The position numbers were made by a program, and so were the translations under genes. The notes under the pieces were generated by a model, which saw nothing but the letters and a program-made list of their open reading frames with translations, ran no database searches and was not told the origin of the DNA. This document shows positions 8,867 through 17,783 of a stretch of 64,000 bases of DNA, piece by piece (the first letter of the stretch is position 1; each line of letters begins with the position of its first letter). The stretch is from Gemmatimonadota bacterium (GTDB lineage Bacteria > Gemmatimonadota > Gemmatimonadetes > Longimicrobiales > Gaopeijiaceae), in contig JADFSR010000003.1 of assembly GCA_022560615.1 (NCBI GenBank), forward strand, positions 1-64,000, written 5' to 3'.

Positions 8867-10153
8867 TCAGGAGCCCCTGTACATCACTCTCCAGATTCGG
8901 CCGGTCTTGTCGTTCGAGATGTAGACGCTGCCGTCCGGTCCCTCGGCGATGCCCGAGGGCCGGTACACCGCGTCGTCGCGGTTCATCAAGGGCGTCTGCC
9001 CGGCGAAGCCGTCCGCGAAGATCTCGTAGTCGCCCGTGGCCGGCGCGCCGCTGTCGAACGGCACGAACGCGACGTTATACCCGCCCTGGGGCAATGGCGC
9101 ACGGTTCCACGACCCGTGGAACACGATGAACGCACCTCCCCGGTACCTCTCCGGAAATTGCTCGCCCGTGTAGAACATCAATGCATTAGGCGCCCAGTGG
9201 CCCGGGAAGCCGATCAAAGGGAGATCGAAGTCGCCGCAGCGGCCGACCTCGATTCCGTCGCCACCGTACTCCGGCGACAGCACCCGCTTGCCTTGCCGCC
9301 AGTCGTGGTAGCAGTACGGCCAGCCGAAGTTCGAGCCCTCTTCCACCCTCAGGAACTCCTCCGACGGTAGCTCGGCGTTCTGCTCCTCCGTGAAGCCCTC
9401 CCACAGCGTGCTGAGCTGATCACGGCCGTGCTGGGCGAGGTAGAGCCCGGCCGCGAACGGATGCCAGGCCATGGCGAAGTTCTGCCGCATGCCGGTCGCG
9501 TAGCGAGTGCCCGACGCCTGGGTCTGACCCAGGCGATCCGCGTCGAACTTCCACACGCCCCCGTGATTCTCGAGTAACGGGCAGGGGTCCATGCCGGGGA
9601 CGCCGGGCTCGCGATCCTCCGACTGACATGCGTTGGCGGGCGCGCCGACGTTCACGTACATCCCGCCCTCACCGTCGAAGGCGAAGCCCTTGGACGCGTG
9701 GGACCGCTGATCCGGTAGCGTCACGATCACCTCGGCAGGCCCGTCCGGGACGAGCTCGCCGGGCGTCATCGGGTAGCGGACGATCGCGTTGTCGCGACCG
9801 AAGTACAGATAGTCGCCGCGCAGCTGTATGCTCGTTCCGCCGTTCTCGCCGAATCGCTCTTCAACGTCGGCCCGGCCGTCTCCGTCGGTGTCGCGCAGGG
9901 CGATGATCCCTCCGGAGGCGTTCGGCTGGTTACGGATTGCCACGAAGATGTCACCGTTCGGGGCTACGTCCAGGTGCCGCGCCGCGCCAAGGCCATCCGC
10001 GACGACGACCGCGCAGAACCCGTCTGGAAGCTGGATGCCACCGTTGTCGGCGTCACATTCAGGGAGGGCCGTCTGCTCCACGCAGCTCGCGGTCGTGAGC
10101 GCGACCGCCGCCGCCAGGGCGGATCGGAGCGAACCGAGGATCGAGTTTCGCAT
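8867..10153 (-). CDS. PQQ-dependent sugar dehydrogenase-like (sorbosone dehydrogenase type) lipoprotein
   Basis: 428 residues from the ATG at 10153, which has GAGGAGGAG 5 nt upstream. An upstream in-frame start would add an Arg-rich, signal-less leader. The lipobox cysteine is Cys24 (TASC). The body is a six-bladed beta-propeller of the soluble glucose/sorbosone dehydrogenase type, with HLDVAPNGDIFVA, a GMRQNFAMAWHP segment, NFGWPYCYHDW and FIVFHGSWNRAP. Members oxidise sugars or aldoses in the periplasm using PQQ; some relatives bind no PQQ. It lies between a YncE propeller and a dihaem cytochrome that could accept its electrons. No PQQ biosynthesis genes are in the window. Confidence 0.8.
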   Translation of the reverse strand: MRNSILGSLRSALAAAVALTTASCVEQTALPECDADNGGIQLPDGFCAVVVADGLGAARHLDVAPNGDIFVAIRNQPNASGGIIALRDTDGDGRADVEERFGENGGTSIQLRGDYLYFGRDNAIVRYPMTPGELVPDGPAEVIVTLPDQRSHASKGFAFDGEGGMYVNVGAPANACQSEDREPGVPGMDPCPLLENHGGVWKFDADRLGQTQASGTRYATGMRQNFAMAWHPFAAGLYLAQHGRDQLSTLWEGFTEEQNAELPSEEFLRVEEGSNFGWPYCYHDWRQGKRVLSPEYGGDGIEVGRCGDFDLPLIGFPGHWAPNALMFYTGEQFPERYRGGAFIVFHGSWNRAPLPQGGYNVAFVPFDSGAPATGDYEIFADGFAGQTPLMNRDDAVYRPSGIAEGPDGSVYISNDKTGRIWRVMYRGS

Positions 10154-10233
10154 GGCTCCTCCTCTCGAAGAGAGAAACTTCGGCTCCCGGCGATAGCGAC
10201 GCCCTCGATGCTCGCGTCGCCTTCCGGAGATTC

Positions 10234-11385
10234 TCAATGTACGCGGACGTCGGCTCCGCGCACCCGCAGCCGCTGGGGCCGCTGGGGTGTGACCCTTCTA
10301 GTTCTGCGGAAAGCCCCGCAACTCCAGTAGCCGGAGTGAATCATGCCCATGACGGCGACCTCCGTCACCTGTGAGCCGAGGACGGCGGTCGCGGGCAGGT
10401 CTCGCGGATCGTCCCTCCACACCTCGGGGATCGAGATCACGGTCAGCCGGTGCACCCCCTCGGAGGAAACCCAGAGCTCGCCCCCCGACGGGTGAACCGA
10501 CATCACGATGGGGATGTCCGGCACCGGAATCCGCCGGATTACCCGCCGATCGGCAAGGTCGATCACGGATATGTCGTGGCTGGCCGTGTTGCTCACGAAC
10601 GCCAGTCGCCCGTTGGGTGTAATGACAATCGAGAACGGCGATTCGCCGATCCCCTCGCTCAGTTGGCCGACTTCCACATGAGACGCCGTGCTGATGAACG
10701 CCACGCGGTTCTCGCCTCGGACCACGACGGCATACTCGATGTCGCCGGGAAGGACCGCACCCCCGCTGGGGCGGTCGCCTACCGACACGGTCTCGAGCAC
10801 GCGATCGTTGAATAGGTCGATGACGGTGACCGTGCCATCGGAGTAGCCGGGCACGAACGCCAGGCGACCATCCGAGGTGGCCGCGGCGGGGAATGGCCGG
10901 TCACCGGTCGGGTAGCTCGCCACGAATGTGAAGGCTCGCGCGTCGAAGACGTGGACCGAGTCCGCCGCTTCGACTGAGACCAGGTATCGATCGCCAGCAT
11001 ACGGACCGGTGATCAGCGAGGCGCCGGCGCTCGTGCCCCGGTCGCCACCGAGTGCGCCCCCATTCCGGGCATAGCGAGCGACCCCGCCGGCGTCGAACCG
11101 CGCTACGGCGAGATCCTTCCCGTTGGGTAGCGGTATGACGCCAAGGGGCGTTCCGGGCACAGGGATCGTACCGACGATCTCGTACCGAACGGCGTCGATA
11201 ACGGTAATCCGGTCCTCCCCCGCCGTCGCGACGTACGCCGTGCGTCCGTCCTCGGAAAAGGATATCTGGTGAGGGTTCCGCCCCACGTCCAGCTGGGCGA
11301 TCACTTCGAAGTCGCCATCCGACGTGCTCGTGCACACGGCTAGGGCCAGGCAGAGCAGTGTGAGACCGGAGGCTCGTCGTGACAT
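10234..11385 (-). CDS. YncE-like seven-bladed beta-propeller lipoprotein
   Basis: 383 residues from the ATG at 11385. The signal peptide ends at a probable lipobox (LALAVC, Cys18). The body holds repeated YVTN-type blades: GRTAYVATAGEDRITVIDA, GRLAFVPGYSDGTVTVIDL, GRLAFVSNTASHDISVIDL. Such proteins are extracytoplasmic binding scaffolds; a few bind metals or DNA, and no catalytic residues are evident. The gene starts 2 nt after the metallo-beta-lactamase-fold gene ends, so the two are co-transcribed. The last ~25 residues are Arg-rich and unlike a propeller blade, so the 3' end may be altered. Confidence 0.8.
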   Translation of the reverse strand: MSRRASGLTLLCLALAVCTSTSDGDFEVIAQLDVGRNPHQISFSEDGRTAYVATAGEDRITVIDAVRYEIVGTIPVPGTPLGVIPLPNGKDLAVARFDAGGVARYARNGGALGGDRGTSAGASLITGPYAGDRYLVSVEAADSVHVFDARAFTFVASYPTGDRPFPAAATSDGRLAFVPGYSDGTVTVIDLFNDRVLETVSVGDRPSGGAVLPGDIEYAVVVRGENRVAFISTASHVEVGQLSEGIGESPFSIVITPNGRLAFVSNTASHDISVIDLADRRVIRRIPVPDIPIVMSVHPSGGELWVSSEGVHRLTVISIPEVWRDDPRDLPATAVLGSQVTEVAVMGMIHSGYWSCGAFRRTRRVTPQRPQRLRVRGADVRVH

Positions 11386-11387
11386 CG

Positions 11388-12410
11388 CTACCGGACCGGA
11401 AACCGGAACTCCGTCCACAGGTCGGGGCGCCACCACCCACCGTCGTGCACCCGAGCGAGTCGCTTTTCGAAATAGCCGAGGTCGGTGAGCAATACCGACC
11501 TGGTGGGCGCATCGATCGGCACGAAGAAGTCCTCCCAGTGACCGAGCAGCACGCGCTCGGGATGCAGGTTCTCGACCAACGCCTCAGGGTGCCACTCGAC
11601 CTGATCGAACGTGGCCGGTACGAAGATGGCTACGTCGACCGGGTGCTCGTCGATGAGCGCTTCCGGCGCGAAGCCTGCCGGAGCCGGTGCGACCGCGTCT
11701 TGATAGTACACCCGGAAGGCGACGGAACCGTCCGGATCCATGAAGTCGACCAGATAGGCGTGGGTTCGCCCTTCCAGCCACTCCGTCACCCACCGGGGCG
11801 CGGTCGCCAGTGGGCGGTCGCGGGTGCCCGCGTACAGCGTATACCCATCATAGTGCGGGGCGTGCTTGGAGCGGAGCCCCATCACACGCACGCCGTCACC
11901 GTAGCGGAGCCACTCGCCGACCGTGTGTTGATCGCCGGCGATGTCGTTGACGACGTCCACGCGATCCGCCACTCCAGACCACGTCCCGAGCGTGTTCTTC
12001 ACGGTTGTCGTGCCGACGATGCGCGCGTCGGGCGCGTGCGCGAGTGCCACCCGCGGCACGTCCATCAGGTGGTCGTAGTGCGCGTGCCCGACCAGGATCA
12101 CCTTGGCCGCGGCGACGTCGTAGCGGGACATGTAGCGGTCCACGAGTGCGGTGTCCGACCGGATCGGTAGCAATCCGGTTCTCAGCAGGCTCGGGTTCGA
12201 GAAGAACGGCGCGGCCAGCACCTGATCTTCCCCTCGTTCGATGATCCAGCCGCCGCTGCCCAAGTAGATGAAACGCACAAAATCCGTGTCCCCCGGGCCA
12301 GTCAGATCGACGTTGGCCGTCGTGCCGGGTCCTACCGCGCCGGTGACGCAGCCCGCGAGCGAGATCGCCGTGACTCCGGCGAATATCAGCGTCCGCCGAG
12401 CCCCGACCAC
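11388..12410 (-). CDS. Metallo-beta-lactamase-fold hydrolase, lipoprotein
   Basis: 340 residues. The signal peptide ends in SLAGC (Cys21), so it is anchored in the envelope. The MBL metal motif is GHAHYDH (His109, His111, Asp113, His114), with later ligands plausibly SKHAPHY and GHWEDFF. It resembles the UlaG/NAPE-PLD-like branch more than beta-lactamases proper. The substrate is unknown. It starts 1 nt downstream of the aminotransferase gene and leads the lipoprotein run MBL, YncE, PQQ-type, cytochrome c. All four encode extracytoplasmic proteins, which suggests a shared exported pathway. Confidence 0.8.
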   Translation of the reverse strand: MVGARRTLIFAGVTAISLAGCVTGAVGPGTTANVDLTGPGDTDFVRFIYLGSGGWIIERGEDQVLAAPFFSNPSLLRTGLLPIRSDTALVDRYMSRYDVAAAKVILVGHAHYDHLMDVPRVALAHAPDARIVGTTTVKNTLGTWSGVADRVDVVNDIAGDQHTVGEWLRYGDGVRVMGLRSKHAPHYDGYTLYAGTRDRPLATAPRWVTEWLEGRTHAYLVDFMDPDGSVAFRVYYQDAVAPAPAGFAPEALIDEHPVDVAIFVPATFDQVEWHPEALVENLHPERVLLGHWEDFFVPIDAPTRSVLLTDLGYFEKRLARVHDGGWWRPDLWTEFRFPVR

Positions 12411-12411
12411 G

Positions 12412-13287
12412 TCAAGCGACCGGCGCCCCGGCCTCCTCCTTCACAGCGACGAGCTCCGCCCGGAAGAGGTCGGCGAGCCGCCTGGTGATCACGCCGACAC
12501 TTCCGTCACCCACGGGCGTGCCGTCCACCCGCACGCAAGGCCGCACCTCGCCGGTCGTACCCGTGAAGAAGAGCTCGTCGGCTTCGCCGAGCTCCTCGAC
12601 CTGGATGGGTCGCTCCTCGACGCGGATGCCGTCCGCGGCGGCCAAGTCCAGGACGATGCCTCGCGTGATGCCCGGCAGTATGTGGTTCGTCTTCGGATGC
12701 GTGACGACCGTGCCGTCGAAGACGCCCCAGAAGTTCATGTGTGCGCCCTCGATCGCGACGCCGTCGCGGATGAGCAGCGCGTCGTCGGCGCCGGCTTCGA
12801 TCGCGTCCTGGAACGCGAGTACGTTCGGCAGCAGGCAGATCGTTTTCACGTCGACCCTACTCCACCGCCGATCGGGCACCGTGGCCGCGGTGAAGCCCTG
12901 CGACCAGCGCTCGGGGGAAGGACGATCCCACACCTTTGCGTACGCGTACACGGTCGCCTCGACAGGGTCCGTCGGGAAGTAGTGCGTGCGGGGCGCGACG
13001 CCCCGCGTGATCTGAACGTATACGAGCGCCGTTTCAGCGCTCTCGAGGCCGTTTTGTGCGATGAGCCTGCGTTGCACGTCTTCGAGCCCATCGAGCGGCT
13101 GCCGAATGCGCATCCAGCGGAGGCCGTGCTCGAGACGGGCGAGGTGACGGTCCATGCAGAACGGAGCGCCCTCGTAGAAAGGCGTTACTTCGTAGATTCC
13201 ATCCGCGAGCAGGAAGCCGCGGTCGTCGGGAGAGATCTTCGCTTCGTCTTTGGGGAGAAACTCGCCATTCAGGTAGACGATGCTCAT
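12412..13287 (-). CDS. D-amino-acid transaminase (class IV PLP aminotransferase)
   Basis: 291 residues, the usual length. Class IV fold-type IV aminotransferase. The N-terminus MSIVYLNGEFLP and the DRGFLLADGIYEV motif are typical of D-alanine transaminase. The PLP lysine is Lys148 in VDVKTICLLPNV. A conserved IEGAHMNFWGVFDG stretch and GITRGIVLDLA follow. The expected reaction is D-alanine + 2-oxoglutarate to pyruvate + D-glutamate, supplying D-amino acids for peptidoglycan. A branched-chain or 4-amino-4-deoxychorismate role is less likely given the motif. It lies 33 nt after pspA and is tightly joined to the MBL-fold gene. Confidence 0.85.
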   Translation of the reverse strand: MSIVYLNGEFLPKDEAKISPDDRGFLLADGIYEVTPFYEGAPFCMDRHLARLEHGLRWMRIRQPLDGLEDVQRRLIAQNGLESAETALVYVQITRGVAPRTHYFPTDPVEATVYAYAKVWDRPSPERWSQGFTAATVPDRRWSRVDVKTICLLPNVLAFQDAIEAGADDALLIRDGVAIEGAHMNFWGVFDGTVVTHPKTNHILPGITRGIVLDLAAADGIRVEERPIQVEELGEADELFFTGTTGEVRPCVRVDGTPVGDGSVGVITRRLADLFRAELVAVKEEAGAPVA

Positions 13288-13320
13288 GTAGGCTCCAACG
13301 GCTTGCTCGCAAGGATCGAA

Positions 13321-14205
13321 TCAGGACTCTGCCTGCTTCTCCTCGAGCACTTCGAACTCGGAGATCAGCTGCGCCTCCGGAATCGAGTCAGCTTCAGCTT
13401 GGGAGACTTCCTCGACCTCGGCGTCCTGCACCGCGGGAGCGGACTCCTCAGCCGCCGGAGCCGGCGCCGGTTCGTTGCCGGCTTCGAGCTGCTTCGGCTC
13501 TTCGGTCGCGCCATCGCCGAGCAGACCCATCTGGCTCTTGAGCGCGAGAAGCTTGTCCTCCACGTCCGCGCCACCGCTCGCCCCCCCGGCTTCGAGACGC
13601 ACGAACTCGGTCTCGAGCGTGTCGCCCCCGAGCGCCTCGGTGACCTCGGCGTGCGCGATGCTCTGGCGTTCCTGCTCCTCGATCTTTTCGGCCATCCGGT
13701 TGAACGCCTCGAACGCTGAGGTATCGGATAGACCGGACATCGTCTCGTGGATGCGGCGCTGTGCCTGTGCCCGCTTCTGCTTGGCTATGAGCAGATTCCG
13801 TTTGCGCTTCGCCTCTTCGATCTTGTCGTTGAGCTGGCGCAGGGAGCCCTTGAGGCTCTCCGTCTCGGCGGCCTGCTCCTGCCAGGTCTGCTGGATCATC
13901 TGGGCGCGCTCGGCGTGCTCCTGCTGACGGATCAGCGCCTGCTTCGCGAGGTCGTCGCGACCTTCCTTCACCGCTAGCATCGCTCGATGCTCCCAGTCGC
14001 GCGCCTGCTTCGCCTCGTCATCGAGCTGCTTCTTTAGCTTGCGCTCGTCCGCGATCGCCGCGGCGACCTCGCGCTTGGCTTTGGCCAGCTGGTCGCGCAT
14101 GTCGATGATGATCTGGTTCAACATCTTCTCGGGGTCTTCGGCCCTCGAGATGAGATCGTTGATGTTGGATTTGATGACGGTCGACAGCTTCGTAAACATG
14201 CCCAT
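13321..14205 (-). CDS. pspA: PspA/IM30 family membrane-stress protein
   Basis: 294 residues. The N-terminus is amphipathic (MGMFTKLSTVIKSNINDLI), followed by the family signature EDPEKMLNQIIIDM. Long coiled coil runs to about residue 205, and an acidic Ala/Glu/Pro-rich tail ends the protein. PspA-family proteins bind and remodel the cytoplasmic membrane under stress. The length exceeds E. coli PspA (222) because of the tail, as often seen in non-enteric members. It starts 5 nt after a YbjN-domain gene, a pairing that suggests envelope-stress function. No pspF or pspBC genes are nearby. Confidence 0.9.
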   Translation of the reverse strand: MGMFTKLSTVIKSNINDLISRAEDPEKMLNQIIIDMRDQLAKAKREVAAAIADERKLKKQLDDEAKQARDWEHRAMLAVKEGRDDLAKQALIRQQEHAERAQMIQQTWQEQAAETESLKGSLRQLNDKIEEAKRKRNLLIAKQKRAQAQRRIHETMSGLSDTSAFEAFNRMAEKIEEQERQSIAHAEVTEALGGDTLETEFVRLEAGGASGGADVEDKLLALKSQMGLLGDGATEEPKQLEAGNEPAPAPAAEESAPAVQDAEVEEVSQAEADSIPEAQLISEFEVLEEKQAES

Positions 14206-14210
14206 TGTCG

Positions 14211-14648
14211 TCAGCCCTCCGCCTCTTCCGTGCCCGGGTCGTCGGCGTCGCCATCATCAGCGACGCCGGCCAGGGCGCGGATCCGCTCCATGTGACTGGT
14301 GGCGGCCAGTTCAATCGATTCCGTCGAGGCTCGGAGCTCGTGGAAGTCGAGCGTCTCCAGTTCGAGGGTGTCGCTGAGGATCAGCTCACCGTCCTCGAGA
14401 CCATAGGCCCCGTGGACGACGTCCGTGGCGTTCAACTCCAAGAGCGCACGGTAGAACCCAACCTCGTCGTCCATCGACTCGGGAAGGTCCATCACCTTCA
14501 TGCGAATCAGGAGAAGCGCGTCCGAATGATGCACCACGACCGGAAGACCGCTGTTGCGGCCCTGGACGAGGAACATGCCGTCATCGACCTCATCGTACTC
14601 GAGATCCATCCGAATGAAGAAGCTCTCGAGATCCTCTCGGGTTACCAT
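14211..14648 (-). CDS. YbjN-domain protein
   Basis: 145 residues from the ATG at 14648, with a GGAGA upstream. The track of codons further upstream lacks a good start. An alpha/beta fold of the YbjN/type III chaperone-like group is suggested by REDLESFFIRMDLEYDEVD at the N-terminus, a PVVVHHSDALLLIRMKVMDLP core and a FYRALLELNA helix, with an acidic tail. YbjN-type proteins are small and non-enzymatic, sometimes linked to stress or motility control. It is directly upstream of pspA and likely co-transcribed, so it may be a partner of PspA. Confidence 0.65.
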   Translation of the reverse strand: MVTREDLESFFIRMDLEYDEVDDGMFLVQGRNSGLPVVVHHSDALLLIRMKVMDLPESMDDEVGFYRALLELNATDVVHGAYGLEDGELILSDTLELETLDFHELRASTESIELAATSHMERIRALAGVADDGDADDPGTEEAEG

Positions 14649-14668
14649 GACCGTCTCCGTTATATGAG

Positions 14669-14685
14669 TCTCCGCCGGGCGGAGA
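14669..14685 (-). terminator. 7-bp hairpin between uvrA and the YbjN gene
   Basis: TCTCCGC and GCGGAGA flank a 3-nt loop, 83 nt after the uvrA stop and 21 nt before the YbjN start. There is no T-run, so it could be a weak terminator or a 5' leader hairpin of the YbjN-pspA unit. Confidence 0.4.
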
Positions 14686-14767
14686 ATAAGGTAAAGCTTG
14701 AGCGTCGCCGCTGCAGGGGCGTACACGCCGAAGCCCGATCAGTTGCGTCGAAGAGGACCGCCCTTCC

Positions 14768-17671
14768 TCAACTCCCAAGCATTGGCGCCAGGTGCTGGCC
14801 CGTGTAGGAGGCCTCGGTCGCCGCCACATCTTCGGGAGTGCCCTCCACGACGATACGACCGCCACCCGGTCCACCTTCCGGACCGAGGTCGATGATCCAG
14901 TCAGCGGTCTTCACGACGTGAAGATTGTGTTCGATCACGATGACCGTGTTCCCGAGCTCTACGAGCCGGTGCAGGACTTCCAGGAGAACGCGTACGTCCT
15001 CGAAGTGCAGGCCGGTCGTCGGCTCATCGAGGATGTACAGCGTCTGGCCGGTCGCGCGCTTGGAAAGCTCCGTCGCGAGCTTCACGCGCTGCGCCTCGCC
15101 GCCGGACAGCGTCGTCGCCGACTGTCCGAGGTGCACGTAGCCCAAGCCCACCTGCTGCAGGGCCTCCAGCTTCACCTTGATGCGAGGCACGGCGGCGAAG
15201 AACTCGAGCGCGTCGTCGACGGTCATCTCAAGGACGTCGGCGATATTGTTGCCTTTGTAGAAGACGTCGAGCGTCTCACGGTTGTAGCGCCGGCCGCGGC
15301 ACACGTCGCACTTGACGTAGACGTCGGGCAGAAAGTGCATCTCGATCTTGACGAGCCCATCGCCCTGGCAAGACTCGCAGCGTCCACCCTTAACGTTGAA
15401 CGAGAAGCGCCCGGGGCCGTACCCACGCATTTGCGACTCGGGCAGGTTCGCGAAGAGCTCCCGAATGGGGGTGAACAGACCCACGTAGGTCGCGGGGTTC
15501 GAGCGCGGCGTTCGTCCGATCGGCGATTGATCGACATCGATGACTTTGTCGATCAACTCGAGACCCTCGATGGTGTCGTGGCTCCCTGGCACGAGTTTGC
15601 TCCGGTAGAGGTGCCGCGCCAGCGCGTGGTACAGCGTCTCGTTCACGAGCGTCGATTTTCCGGACCCGCTCACGCCGGTCACGCATACGAACAGTCCGAG
15701 CGGAAAGCTCACGTCGAGCTTCTGCAAGTTGTGGCCGCAGGCGCCACGCACGGTGAGCGAGCGCCCAGCGTCGACCGGTCGGCGCCGCGCCGGAACCGCG
15801 ATCCGCCGGTCGCCGCGCAGATAAGCGCCGGTGAGCGACCTCTCTTCGGCCAGTAGCGCCTCAATCGGACCGCTCGCGACGACCTCCCCGCCGTGACGCC
15901 CCGCGCCGGGCCCGAGGTCGACGATGTAATCAGCGCGCCGGATGGTCTCCTCGTCGTGCTCGACGACGAGCACGGTATTTCCGAGATCGCGTAGACGTTC
16001 GAGCGTGCCGAGAAGTCGCGCGTTGTCCCGCTGGTGAAGACCGATCGACGGCTCGTCGAGGATGTAGAGGACTCCTACGAGCCGACTTCCGATCTGGGTG
16101 GCAAGTCGGATCCTCTGCGCCTCACCACTCGAGAGTGAGCCGGCCGCACGGCCTAGTGTGAGGTAGTCGAGCCCCACGTCGCTAAGGAAGCGTAGGCGTT
16201 CTCCCACTTCCTTCAGGATCGGTCCCGCGATTTCGGCGGAAAGCGGCGGGCCAAGAGCCCCGTCCTCCTTCCCCTTCTTGCCGTTCCGCTCCCCCTGCAC
16301 CGGCAACGAATCGATGAAGGCCCGGGCCTCCCCAATCGGAAGCTCCACGATGTCGCCCAACGAGCGCCCGCCGATCGTGACCGACCGCGACGCGGGCTTC
16401 AGGCGGCTACCCTCGCACGCCCCGCACGGGAGCGTCGACATGTAGTCGTCGAGCTGGTTCCGAACCGCCTCCGATGTGGTTTCCCGGTACCTGCGATCGA
16501 TGTTCGCGAGGATGCCTTCCCAGCGATCCTCGTAGTGGCCCTTGAACTTCCCGCTGCCCGACTTGTACGGGAAGCGGATCTTCATTGCGCCTGAACCGTG
16601 GATCACGGCATGGCGCACCGTCTCTTCGAGCTCTCCCCACGGCGTGTTCGGATCGAACTCGTACGCTTCGGCCAATCCGGGGATCACAGAGCGCCGCAGG
16701 TGCCCCGATGGATCACCCCACGGGAGGATGACCCCCTCGAGGATCGAGACGCTCGGGTCTGCGATGAGCAGGTCCGGGTTCACCTCTTTCCGAGTACCGA
16801 GGCCCCCGCATTCCTCGCACGCTCCGTAGGGCGAGTTGAAGGAGAACTGCCTGGGCTCGAGCTCCGCGAGGTTGGTGCCGCAATTCCCGCATGCGTAGTG
16901 CTCGCTGAACAGGTGCCCGACCGATTCGGTCCGTTTCCGGTGCTGGATCACCTCGAGGATGCCGTCACCCGTGCGAAGCGCGGTTTCCACCGAATCCGCC
17001 AGCCGGTCGCGGTCCTCCGCTCGGATCACGAGGCGATCGACCACCACCGCGATGTCGTGGTTTTCGTAGCGGTTGAGCGAGGGCGGTTCGCGTAGGTCGT
17101 GCGTTTCGCCGTCCACGCGAACCCGTACGAAACCATCCTTGCGCGCGCGCTCGAAGACAGCGGCGAACTCGCCCTTCCGGCCCCGCACCAGGGGGGCCAG
17201 CAGTTCGACACGCGTGCCGTCCTTCATCCTGAGCAGTGCGTCGACGATCTGACTGGCCGACTGTCGCACCACGGGTTCGCCGCAGGTCGGACAGTGCGGC
17301 GTGCCGACGCGGGCCCAGAGCAGGCGCAGGTAGTCATATATCTCAGTGACCGTGCCGACCGTGGAGCGCGGATTCCGGCTCACCGTCTTCTGCTCGATCG
17401 AAATCGCCGGTGAAAGACCCTCGATGGAATCGACGTCGGGCTTTTCCATCAAGCCGAGGAACTGGCGCGCGTACGCGGACAGCGACTCGACGTATCGGCG
17501 CTGCCCCTCGGCGTAGATCGTATCGAACGCGAGCGAGGACTTCCCCGAACCCGACAGTCCGGTGATCACGATGAGCCGCTCCCTCGGCAGCTCGACGTGG
17601 ATGTTCCTCAGGTTGTGCTCGCGGGCGCCGCGCACGATGAGCTTCTCGTTGCGGCGCGGCTCGGCGGACAT
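14768..17671 (-). CDS. uvrA: Excinuclease ABC subunit A
   Basis: 967 residues from the ATG at 17671, which has a GGGA ribosome site. Alternatives at 17683 and 17710 add only a short leader. UvrA is the damage-recognition ATPase of nucleotide excision repair. It has two ABC modules with Walker [10 protein letters not shown] near residue 40 and GVSGSGKST near residue 640, two signature motifs ([12 protein letters not shown] and [12 protein letters not shown]), and zinc modules with [15 protein letters not shown] and CESCQGDG / CDVCRGRR. Length and order are normal. It is transcribed in the same direction as pspA, downstream of tamB. Confidence 0.97.
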   Translation of the reverse strand: MSAEPRRNEKLIVRGAREHNLRNIHVELPRERLIVITGLSGSGKSSLAFDTIYAEGQRRYVESLSAYARQFLGLMEKPDVDSIEGLSPAISIEQKTVSRNPRSTVGTVTEIYDYLRLLWARVGTPHCPTCGEPVVRQSASQIVDALLRMKDGTRVELLAPLVRGRKGEFAAVFERARKDGFVRVRVDGETHDLREPPSLNRYENHDIAVVVDRLVIRAEDRDRLADSVETALRTGDGILEVIQHRKRTESVGHLFSEHYACGNCGTNLAELEPRQFSFNSPYGACEECGGLGTRKEVNPDLLIADPSVSILEGVILPWGDPSGHLRRSVIPGLAEAYEFDPNTPWGELEETVRHAVIHGSGAMKIRFPYKSGSGKFKGHYEDRWEGILANIDRRYRETTSEAVRNQLDDYMSTLPCGACEGSRLKPASRSVTIGGRSLGDIVELPIGEARAFIDSLPVQGERNGKKGKEDGALGPPLSAEIAGPILKEVGERLRFLSDVGLDYLTLGRAAGSLSSGEAQRIRLATQIGSRLVGVLYILDEPSIGLHQRDNARLLGTLERLRDLGNTVLVVEHDEETIRRADYIVDLGPGAGRHGGEVVASGPIEALLAEERSLTGAYLRGDRRIAVPARRRPVDAGRSLTVRGACGHNLQKLDVSFPLGLFVCVTGVSGSGKSTLVNETLYHALARHLYRSKLVPGSHDTIEGLELIDKVIDVDQSPIGRTPRSNPATYVGLFTPIRELFANLPESQMRGYGPGRFSFNVKGGRCESCQGDGLVKIEMHFLPDVYVKCDVCRGRRYNRETLDVFYKGNNIADVLEMTVDDALEFFAAVPRIKVKLEALQQVGLGYVHLGQSATTLSGGEAQRVKLATELSKRATGQTLYILDEPTTGLHFEDVRVLLEVLHRLVELGNTVIVIEHNLHVVKTADWIIDLGPEGGPGGGRIVVEGTPEDVAATEASYTGQHLAPMLGS

Positions 17672-17783
17672 AGTTCGTCCCATAGCCTGAAAAACTAACC
17701 GCGCACGCAAGTCGTGCTCAATCCTGGGGATGCGCCCGAAAATGGCGGCCGCGAGACGACAGAGAGGGGCGGCTACGCCAGCG

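Noticed and set aside
12268-13719. Long plus-strand frame of 483 codons across the MBL, aminotransferase and pspA genes
   Set aside because: It crosses three minus-strand genes with clear motifs and shows His/Arg/Asp-rich antisense composition only.
14768-17710. Longer uvrA starting at 17710
   Set aside because: The extra residues lack family similarity and no ribosome site precedes that codon.
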